NCBI GenBank assembly: GCA_014728085.1
Contig: WJMF01000208.1
Coordinates: forward strand, 62,001-126,000
Direction of reading: 5' to 3'
Origin: Candidatus Zhuqueibacterota bacterium
Lineage (GTDB): Bacteria; Zhuqueibacterota; Zhuqueibacteria; Residuimicrobiales; Oceaniaggregativiventaceae
Length of the DNA: 64,000 nucleotides
The notes under the pieces: model-generated
What the model was told of the DNA's origin: nothing
Seen by the model: the letters and a program-made list of their open reading frames with translations, nothing else
Databases searched by the model: none
Part shown: piece after piece, positions 20,301-27,627 of the stretch
Numbering within the stretch: position 1 is the stretch's first letter
Layout: each line of letters begins with the position of its first letter
Position numbers and translations under genes: made by a program

Positions 20301-20628
20301 GGGTTATCAAACAGTTCACGGGCCTGTAGAGATCCATACAAAACCACCGGTTCAATTTGAACTGGAGCAAAATTATCCCAATCCATTCAATCCTCAAACC
20401 AGGATAGTCTATCATCTCGACAAAGAAGGTCATTGCGAATTGACGATTTACAATCTCAATGGGCAGGTCATTAAAAAACTGGCTGACGGTTTTTATAAAG
20501 CGGGATCCCATGTAACAGAGTGGAACGGCAGAGATGAAGACGGACAAATCGTACCCAGCGGTGTATACCTTTATAGATTAAAATTTGAAAACCGGGTAAA
20601 AACAAAAAAGATGAGTTTTATTCACTAA
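17341..20628 (+). CDS. Secreted S8 subtilisin-like peptidase, tandem paralogue of the preceding gene
   Basis: Same architecture: WDEGGVRFSHREL, THATQVAG, NGTSFAAPGV, MGNAPVDRYPTLLDRNGAYH, DGEVEDYQYV, LEQNYPNPFNPQTRIVYHL...SGVYLYRLKF. Start set to ATG 17341, downstream of the previous stop. Confidence 0.88.
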   Translation: MERYGTERRTVLYLYIILVFNILIFWHPSVAATTDLEKVSREITKTHDAKKERARNFAISSSFPIRKTLPTDRVIEIQDVLLNRPLYYITTNLTAAQTISTLQLWSTGNGGTGDYNLDGEGMIIAMWDEGGVRFSHRELVGRVQKGDDTPHLSTHATQVAGTLIARGYNENARGMAPLATLEAFDWNNDLAEMAAMAAATFSDPSRGLLVSNHSYSYLLGWEWNYYGDNRWVWFGDSRISTDEDYLFGFYDDFAQSVDKLACAAPYYLMVFSAGNDRKDLGPVEESTHWYFDWDAIPPKRQESDISRQYDGLYDCISNGGAIAKNSLTVGAVEGLEQGYSGPNDVLMSWFSAWGPADDGRIKPDVVADGVGLITTGAGSDYDYTTVNGTSFAAPGVVGSLALLQEYYQRLHARRMLSSTLKALVIHTADEAGKAPGPDYAFGWGLMNTKKAADLIEQDSRYMIPIQERKLEQYRADTLRYYCSGETPVIVTLTWTDPAGVPVEPQLDPSAAMLINDLDLTIENTKDIFYPWILDPAFPEQKAQTGMNSVDNVEQVVISAPEKGFYTITIYHKDNLYAGEQPYSLIITGLSSIDMGNAPVDRYPTLLDRNGAYHLLNPDIFLGNKIERDQVEPVAGPSGDDALKSDNDGVIFSPYMTPGCQQHIKILVQGQGFLYGWMDFNADGDWQDPGEQIFNAVPATTGQQLYSLALPENAATGKSFARFRYTSQKGLDFRGPACDGEVEDYQYVIYADQDHDGIPNILEEQDRDQNGVIDSLQYTASGYIYDELTGRPVIGGKVELFSPDGELIPLIADGQRGFYNFGMLPDPGEYTLKFTPPVGYRPSQTCHYMNVFQPESELSFLGRDLSMDSQTLSSHRCEENPYALTLRLTEPAFISLNNMPVSGLVPVELSSFTAECSNGMVYLKWTTRSETENLGFHLFRTSKERKRITTAMIPGAGNSQTGRSYEYIDKDIKANENYLYELIDVDFQGYQTVHGPVEIHTKPPVQFELEQNYPNPFNPQTRIVYHLDKEGHCELTIYNLNGQVIKKLADGFYKAGSHVTEWNGRDEDGQIVPSGVYLYRLKFENRVKTKKMSFIH

Positions 20629-20763
20629 AGTGCCCACGATATCTCCTCAAGACCTTTTGTTATTGCCAAAATGTGATTATATTTGCAATATCAGATCATA
20701 TTGTTTATATTGAAAAAACGATCAAAGACAGTTTACCGTATTTGTTTTGCATGTCCTGCAAAT

Positions 20764-21411
20764 ATGAAGTATAAAATAATCACATATCGTAACGGGGATT
20801 TTTGTAAAAAAGTTGCAGTTATTGGAGACATGGCTCTGTTAGACAAACCCAAAGTGGGTTTTTTTTGTTCTTCAAAATGTCCCGGAGATTTGATTCTTCA
20901 GAGTTATGATCTGGCGCAATGTTTGAGGCGTTATAATATCAGCGTTATGAGCGGCTTCCAATCTCCGGTGGAAGAGCAATGTTTTCGAGTGTTGAGCAAA
21001 GGCATGCAACCGTTGCTTTTTTGTCCGGCCCGCAATATTTCCCGTATGCGAGTGCCTGCAAAATATCGACGGTCAATCCAGCTGAACAGAATGACCATTG
21101 TCTCTCCTTTCGTCGTCGGCGTTCCCCGGGTAACGCGAGAAACAGCGTTTAAAAGGAACCATTTTATTGCCTCTGTTGCGGAGGCTGTTTTCATCGTGTA
21201 CGCATCATCATCCAGTCATACGTACCGTTTGTGTGAGGACCTTCTTTCCTCCAATGCTGACCGAATTCTGACATTTAAAAGCAAATGGAACCAGCCTTTA
21301 ATCGATTTGGGCGCAAAAGCCGTGTCGCTTGACGGGGCATTGTCCTGGTTTGATGAAAATGGTTTTGTCCAGGATACAAATCCGGATACACCAATGGGTC
21401 TTTTCGCCTGA
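20764..21411 (+). CDS. DprA/Smf-like (SLOG Rossmann) protein, divergent and stand-alone
   Basis: KVAVIGDMALLDKPKVGFFCSSKCPGDLILQSYDLAQCLRRYNISVMSGFQSPVEEQCFRVLSKGMQPLLFCPA resembles the DprA core (vrGdlsll..p.vaiVGsR...la..L...gv.vVSGlA.GiD..aH...L..G). RETAFKRNHFIASVAEAVFIVYASSSS resembles FP.RNRiIaglS..vlVvEa...SG. Confidence 0.68.
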   Translation: MKYKIITYRNGDFCKKVAVIGDMALLDKPKVGFFCSSKCPGDLILQSYDLAQCLRRYNISVMSGFQSPVEEQCFRVLSKGMQPLLFCPARNISRMRVPAKYRRSIQLNRMTIVSPFVVGVPRVTRETAFKRNHFIASVAEAVFIVYASSSSHTYRLCEDLLSSNADRILTFKSKWNQPLIDLGAKAVSLDGALSWFDENGFVQDTNPDTPMGLFA

Positions 21412-21446
21412 TTAACATAGAGGAACATCCAAACTCAGTAGAGATT

Positions 21447-24275
21447 ATGATTCAATATAGATTTTGTGATTTCTCACAAAACCTCACCGCCCTTGTTCTT
21501 GAGGACTTGCCCGATAACAGGGTTCTGATTGTATCTCCCACAGAGAATTACAAGCGTTTTTTGCAAAAGCGTTTTCAACAAAAGACAACTTTTAATCCTG
21601 TGCATGTCGTTACGATGGAAGAGCTAAAGGAAAAGATATTTTTTTCTGAAAAGCCGCTTCTAAAAGAAGAAAAGCGAACATTGGCGTTCTATGCTTCAAT
21701 GGAGCAAGAAGACAAGGGGTTTTTTAATGTAAACAATTACTTTCAGGCCATAGAGCTTGCACAGAATTTTTTCAATCTCTGGGAGGAGTTTTTTGAAGAA
21801 AGAGTCGATGAGAATTTTTTAGTCAAGCCGTTGTGGCAGTCAGAAATCTATCCCTGGCAGGCCAGAACGTATGAACGGCTCGTTAAAATAAAGCAACAGT
21901 ATAAAGCATCTATTGAACAGAGAGGATACACGGACAAGATTTTTTTATATTCACAGTCTCCCGACTTGAAGCCACTGGGAATTTATGATACCGTTGTTAT
22001 GGTGAATCAGTTTTACTATACACGGCTTGAAAAGCGTATTATCGATGAGTTTTCCGTCAGGGGCAAAACGGTGAGGATATATTATCAGCTGCCCGAGTAT
22101 TTGGTCGATAAAAACTCTCTGAAAATAAAGGACTTTACTCTTGCTGACCTGAATTGCAGACAATTTCCCGATATCGAGATTTTTGAGGCAGCCAATGATT
22201 TTATCATGACAACTGCATTGCTAAAAGAGATCGCATCCCGGAGCCCTCTTCAGGTAGTGGATGTCGACTATAACAATCCCTTTAAACCGTTCCTGTCGGC
22301 GCAAAAATTTTCACAATCATCGTTCAGTTTTGTTCAAACTTCTGTTTATCAATTTTTTCACACCCTTCATGCTCTGATCAAGTCCTTGTTATGGGAATCG
22401 CTACGACGCCGGTATTTGTGTCCGGTTGATACTCTTTTACAGGCTTTATTCAACGACATTTTTTGTTTTTATTTTTTGCGCCGGTTTTCCAGGGATCCCT
22501 CTGCTTTAAGGGATAAACTGCTTGCCCATATCTATCATCTTGTTGACAATGATGTTAAATATACGGATTTTCATCTTGAAAATATCAGGGAAGACCAGGT
22601 TAAAGAACCATTATATGCTATTTTGGATGTTGTTAAACGGTTTTCACAACTGGAATCGATGAGCGATCTGGTAGATTTAATAAATGCCGAGAACGGTGTT
22701 GATTTGCAGAAAATATTTACACATGAAGAAAGAAGCGGATCTGACCTGGTCGAACGATTTTATCAACTTTTGTTTGATTTTCAAACCGTGGAACAATTGA
22801 ATATTATAGAAAGCTGGCAGCATTATTTTTCTTCGCCTCCTGGTGCAAATCCTCATCTGGGCCTCTCGCAAGGAATACTGCGTTTGTTCCTTGACTATAT
22901 GAAAGCAAAACAGATTAAATACAACTATAAGACCGATACGTCCCGGATGCATTTTACAACCCTTTTCGATACCCGCAACATAGATTATCAAAGCCTTGCT
23001 ATTCTTAATCTCTCCGAGGGAAAAATTCCCAGCACCAGACAAATTCCATATTTGTTTACAGAAATTCAGCGGAAACGTCTGGGCTTGAAGACCTATGAGG
23101 ATATTAAGCTTTGGGAAAAGTATTACTTTTTCAGATTAATCTTTACCGCGAAAAAAGTATTTCTCTTCAGTCAGAAGAATATTGATGAAAACATACAACC
23201 CAGTTCTTTTCTGGAGGAAATCAAGCTGTGTTTAAAAGTTGATGACAGCCAGATAATACCGTTGCGGGATGAGGGATACAGAAACATTTATCAACAGTTC
23301 TTCAAAAACAAGTCACATAATATTTCCGTTCCGGCAGGGGATTTTTTTCGTATTCAGGTAGAGCCGGAAAATGATTTCCGGGATCACAGCCTTGGAATGA
23401 CCAGTTATTCTCTCAAAGATTTGCAGAATAATCCTTTTGTTTTTTATTTGCGCCATATTGCAGGAATAGAAGAGCGGCAAAAAGAGATAGAGTATGATTT
23501 TTCGCCAAAACTTATCGGCAACATTGCACATGATATTCTGAACAGATGCTGGGTTTATATACAGGACACCGACGGGGTCGCTTTGGATTTCAATCAGATC
23601 GGAGATGAGCTGATCGAACGGGCGGCGGCGGATATTCTGCAACACCATTCCTATTATTATTATAAAATTCCCCATAACCATGCGCAGCTATATTTCAACA
23701 AAATCATCATGCCGGTTATATTATACGGGATCAAGGCGTTTTTTGGTTTATTGGCTGACCTGGGATTGAGCCGTAAAGCAATTCGTATCTATGCGGAAAC
23801 AGACAGGGGTTCGTCTGAAGAGAAGACATTTCAAAAATATATCGCAAGAAAAGAAAGCCGGTTGGATATCGATGTTTTCATACGCGGACGTGCTGATCTT
23901 CGCATTGAGGATGAGTCGCGTAATGATCGTTATATCTTTGATTATAAAACCGGCGGCTATGAAAAGTCACAGCTGCTTTTTTATGAGCTATATTATTATA
24001 TCATCCGGCAACCTGAATTGTTGGAGAATGTCTTTTCCTATTTTTATTTTATATTGAAACAGGACGCAAAGTCCTTCGAGCAACTCTACCGATCCGGCAC
24101 AAACAAACAAACTTTATTTCTGGAATTCAAAAGCGCTTTAATCGATACTTTACATAAAATATCGGAAGAAGGATTTTCTTTGCCACAGCAAAAAAGTTTT
24201 CTGGTGGATTTTGCAGAAATCACCAGAAAAGATCTGTTTTTAGCCAGAAAAGAGGAAAGCGGGAAAAGTGACTGA
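21447..24275 (+). CDS. AddB-like PD-(D/E)XK nuclease with degenerate helicase-like N-terminus
   Basis: 942 aa. C-terminal nuclease motifs KLIGNIAHDIL, FIRGRADLRIED, YIFDYKTGG. No intact Walker A near the N-terminus (VLIVSPTENYKRF). Overlaps the AddA-like gene by 8 nt. Confidence 0.8.
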   Translation: MIQYRFCDFSQNLTALVLEDLPDNRVLIVSPTENYKRFLQKRFQQKTTFNPVHVVTMEELKEKIFFSEKPLLKEEKRTLAFYASMEQEDKGFFNVNNYFQAIELAQNFFNLWEEFFEERVDENFLVKPLWQSEIYPWQARTYERLVKIKQQYKASIEQRGYTDKIFLYSQSPDLKPLGIYDTVVMVNQFYYTRLEKRIIDEFSVRGKTVRIYYQLPEYLVDKNSLKIKDFTLADLNCRQFPDIEIFEAANDFIMTTALLKEIASRSPLQVVDVDYNNPFKPFLSAQKFSQSSFSFVQTSVYQFFHTLHALIKSLLWESLRRRYLCPVDTLLQALFNDIFCFYFLRRFSRDPSALRDKLLAHIYHLVDNDVKYTDFHLENIREDQVKEPLYAILDVVKRFSQLESMSDLVDLINAENGVDLQKIFTHEERSGSDLVERFYQLLFDFQTVEQLNIIESWQHYFSSPPGANPHLGLSQGILRLFLDYMKAKQIKYNYKTDTSRMHFTTLFDTRNIDYQSLAILNLSEGKIPSTRQIPYLFTEIQRKRLGLKTYEDIKLWEKYYFFRLIFTAKKVFLFSQKNIDENIQPSSFLEEIKLCLKVDDSQIIPLRDEGYRNIYQQFFKNKSHNISVPAGDFFRIQVEPENDFRDHSLGMTSYSLKDLQNNPFVFYLRHIAGIEERQKEIEYDFSPKLIGNIAHDILNRCWVYIQDTDGVALDFNQIGDELIERAAADILQHHSYYYYKIPHNHAQLYFNKIIMPVILYGIKAFFGLLADLGLSRKAIRIYAETDRGSSEEKTFQKYIARKESRLDIDVFIRGRADLRIEDESRNDRYIFDYKTGGYEKSQLLFYELYYYIIRQPELLENVFSYFYFILKQDAKSFEQLYRSGTNKQTLFLEFKSALIDTLHKISEEGFSLPQQKSFLVDFAEITRKDLFLARKEESGKSD

Positions 24276-27200
24276 AACACACTCTAGCTTAATAAAGAGA
24301 ATTATTCGCGCCAGTGCAGGTACCGGAAAAACCTACCGGTTATCACTGGAGTTTATATGGCTTTTACTGAGTTTTCGCCATCAGATTGATTTTAGTGAAA
24401 TTTTGGTTATCACCTTTACCCGTAAAGCCACGTTTGAGATACGCGAGCGTATTTTTGAACATCTCTCAAAACTCGTACAGTCCCGGGAATCTGAGGTACT
24501 GGAAAAAAATCTTTACGCACTGTATGGCATACAGATAGGTGATAACGACAGGGATTATCTCAAATCCGTATTTCAAAAGATGTTGCTGAACAAACAGCGG
24601 CTGCAAATCAGTACTATTGATTCCTTTGTCAACTCTATTTTTAAAACCGTTATTTCTCCTTACCTTGGATTTTCAAGTTTCCAGATTGTCGAAAAAATAC
24701 CAGCCGAAAACATACAAGAAATTAATGAGGTCTTGTTAAGCACTGTTTTCAGTCAGACTGCAGATGCTTCCCTGCAAAATCTTTTTTCAAGTGCTTTTTT
24801 GAAAAACATAACGGCCTACGACTCGTTTATTAAATCTATTATTTATAACCGTTGGCAATTTATGTTGTTTCCCCAAGTTGAAGAGCGATTAAGCGTTTCG
24901 AATGCGTTTCTTGAAACAACTTATCATGATTTTGTCACCGCCTACCGCCGGGTCATGTCCGACTTTGTTGATTATTTGGTAGAAGATAATATAAATAAAC
25001 CTCTGAATGAAATTTTCAAAAAAGCATATCACGACATTGTTTTCAAAAATTCAACAACAGTAAACATTGAATCGCTATTGCCTTTTATAAGCGAGCGCCT
25101 GGCGGATTCAAACTTTGTAATTGAGCATTATTCGCAATTTATCAGCGATGAGGTCTTTTGGAACGGCAGCAAAGTATTGCGCAAACAGATCTATAAAGAA
25201 CGCGCAATCGAACTCTCGGAAGCGTTACAGGAGGCTCGGCAAAAACTGGCGACTTTTTTGCTCTGCAAACTCGCCCTTCCTGAAGAGGCGAATATCCGCA
25301 AGATAGCAAATCTGATTCTGACAAAGTATGATGAAATAAAATTTCGCGATCGCATCTTAACGTTCAATGACATTACTTTTTATACCTATAAATATCTCCA
25401 CGATCCAGGCCTTTCTTTAATAGAAGGTGATTCCGTGACCAACCTCTTTTACGAGTATCTTTCAACCAGCACGCGCTTTATCCTTATTGATGAATTTCAG
25501 GATACCAGCGTCATTCAGTTTAAAATACTCATGCCGATACTGCGGGAAATTTTAAGCGGTATGGGCATAAAGGATTACGGTGGCGCCATCATCGTTGGGG
25601 ATGAAAAACAAGCGATCTATGGCTGGCGCGGCGGCGAGCGGGATCTGTTATTGAAGATGCCGGAGATTGTCGGGCCGGCGGAAGAAATCGATTTGGATAC
25701 CAACTATCGAAGCCATCCCGATATCATCCGCTTCGTGAACCAGGTTTTTTCAAATCAGGAGTTGCATAAGGCATTACAGGACCGGGACATGGTTTGGCCC
25801 TTTACGCCGGTTCAGGGGGCTAAAAGTGACGTTCCAGGTTATGTTTCTATGCGCTGTAAGAATGTTTCCGCTAGTCAGGAGGGAAACAATACCAGTCAAA
25901 ATCCGATCCAGGATTTTATCGAAAATTTATTCATACCTTATGCAAAGCAATATCCTGAGCAATTATTAAGTACGGTTATTCTGGCGCGGCGAAATGATGA
26001 ATTGAAAAGTTTAGCCGACTTTTTAGACCAGCACGGGATTGAATATGTTTATGAATCAACCAGTTCGATATTCGAACACCGCGCCGTTAAACCGGTCATG
26101 TACCTTTTGTCCTATTTTGTCTATCGGGACATTTCCGATTTTTTGAAATTTTTACGCTCTGATTTTGTTTTGTTGCCAAGCGATCAGCTTAAGGATATCT
26201 TGCTCCGGTATAGAGATTTCAGAGCTCCCGGCAACCCGGATTTTTGGCAATCCATCCAACATATTCCTGTGGTGCAAAAGATCAATTGCCTCTACAGGTG
26301 TGGTGCGGACGAGCGCTACAGGCAGAATGATCAAAAAGATATTTTAACGTTTGTCAGACAAATATACGAAGAGTTTGCCGTAACCGAGTTTTTTAGATTA
26401 GATAATGACTTGAAAAATATCAATTCTTTTCTCGGCAAAATTGCTTTGTTTCAATACCAGGTGAAGGATTATGCAAAGACATTGTCCGGATTCTTGCAAT
26501 ATTGTCGTGATAACAGCGAAAGAGAAAAATTTCGGCAGGAAGGACTTGAGGAGAAAAATGCTGTAAAATTAATGACCATCCATCAGTCAAAAGGCCTTGA
26601 ATTCGAAACCGTTTTTCTACTTTGGCGGTTGTCTATGGGAACACCGGCTTCTCAGAAAAAGGTGAAATATTATTTGCGATATAATGATCATTATACCCGC
26701 CTCGAAGATTTTTTTCTGACTTTTAATTATGACAATATTCTGGCCTGCAGCGAACGAAAAGGTCTCTATGAAGAGAGCGCCAGGCGGGATGAAATTGAAA
26801 CGCTGAACACCTTTTACGTTGCCATGACCCGGGCCATATCCAATCTATATCTTTATTTTTCCTACAGAAAAAAAAGCGGAATCGATTCTTTTTTAAAAGA
26901 CATAGAAAGAAAAGAGTCTCCTGCGGTTCAGGATCTTCTTTTTCGCTCTGTCTACGCTTGTTTTCAGGCTTCTGGATGGGATGAACAGACCAGCCATATT
27001 GTAACTGCTTCACAGGGGGAAAGCCCCGACCTGAAAACCGGCAAAGATGAGACGGAAGCCGCTTTTCAGGAGGATTTTGATTTTATAAATGAATTTTTGG
27101 ATACGGATCAATTCAAGTATTTTGACTTTAGTTCAGAGCCACAATATCTTGATTTTAAATCGGTTTTTCTCAAGCATAAAAGCGTTATTCTGGGGAATAT

Positions 27201-27609
27201 TGTTCATTATTACTTGTCATTCATATGGTATGGACATGCCGAGGAGCGGCACCAGGGTTTGTTAAAGACCCTGGAGTTTTATGGCACTCTGGTTTCCAAA
27301 GCGGAAATAGAGCGTCTTGTCGAAAAGACAAATCTTTTCATCGACCGCCACCCCGGGCTTTTCTCGGAAAGCTGGCAGGTTTTTACTGAATATACGGTTT
27401 TTTCTCCGCAGGGACGGGAATACCGGATTGACCGGCTGTTGATAGACAAAATTGAAAAAAAGGTATTGATTGTAGATTATAAAACCGGTCAGGTCCCCGA
27501 AGAAAAAGATCAATTGCAGCAATACAAGCAAGCGATTGCCGACATTCCCTATATCCGGCAAAATCAGTTTAAAATTGAAACCTGTTTTTACAGGCCGGAA
27601 ATCGAATAG
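24268..27609 (+). CDS. AddA/RecB-like UvrD-family helicase with C-terminal nuclease domain
   Basis: Walker A RASAGTGKTYRLSLEFIWLL, ITFTRKATFEIRERI, LIDEFQDTS, VGDEKQAIYGWRGGE, YRSHPDIIRFVN, IHQSKGLEFETVFL, YVAMTRA, nuclease motif RIDRLLIDKIEKKVLIVDYKTGQ. Confidence 0.92.
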   Translation: MTETHSSLIKRIIRASAGTGKTYRLSLEFIWLLLSFRHQIDFSEILVITFTRKATFEIRERIFEHLSKLVQSRESEVLEKNLYALYGIQIGDNDRDYLKSVFQKMLLNKQRLQISTIDSFVNSIFKTVISPYLGFSSFQIVEKIPAENIQEINEVLLSTVFSQTADASLQNLFSSAFLKNITAYDSFIKSIIYNRWQFMLFPQVEERLSVSNAFLETTYHDFVTAYRRVMSDFVDYLVEDNINKPLNEIFKKAYHDIVFKNSTTVNIESLLPFISERLADSNFVIEHYSQFISDEVFWNGSKVLRKQIYKERAIELSEALQEARQKLATFLLCKLALPEEANIRKIANLILTKYDEIKFRDRILTFNDITFYTYKYLHDPGLSLIEGDSVTNLFYEYLSTSTRFILIDEFQDTSVIQFKILMPILREILSGMGIKDYGGAIIVGDEKQAIYGWRGGERDLLLKMPEIVGPAEEIDLDTNYRSHPDIIRFVNQVFSNQELHKALQDRDMVWPFTPVQGAKSDVPGYVSMRCKNVSASQEGNNTSQNPIQDFIENLFIPYAKQYPEQLLSTVILARRNDELKSLADFLDQHGIEYVYESTSSIFEHRAVKPVMYLLSYFVYRDISDFLKFLRSDFVLLPSDQLKDILLRYRDFRAPGNPDFWQSIQHIPVVQKINCLYRCGADERYRQNDQKDILTFVRQIYEEFAVTEFFRLDNDLKNINSFLGKIALFQYQVKDYAKTLSGFLQYCRDNSEREKFRQEGLEEKNAVKLMTIHQSKGLEFETVFLLWRLSMGTPASQKKVKYYLRYNDHYTRLEDFFLTFNYDNILACSERKGLYEESARRDEIETLNTFYVAMTRAISNLYLYFSYRKKSGIDSFLKDIERKESPAVQDLLFRSVYACFQASGWDEQTSHIVTASQGESPDLKTGKDETEAAFQEDFDFINEFLDTDQFKYFDFSSEPQYLDFKSVFLKHKSVILGNIVHYYLSFIWYGHAEERHQGLLKTLEFYGTLVSKAEIERLVEKTNLFIDRHPGLFSESWQVFTEYTVFSPQGREYRIDRLLIDKIEKKVLIVDYKTGQVPEEKDQLQQYKQAIADIPYIRQNQFKIETCFYRPEIE

Positions 27610-27623
27610 CGATTTCCGGCCTG
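27591..27623. terminator. 14-bp perfect hairpin overlapping the stop codon of the AddA-like gene; likely bidirectional terminator
   Basis: caggccggaaatcg (27591-27604), 5-nt loop aatag containing the stop, cgatttccggcctg (27610-27623). Convergent RND gene ends at 27628. Confidence 0.75.
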
Positions 27624-27627
27624 AATG

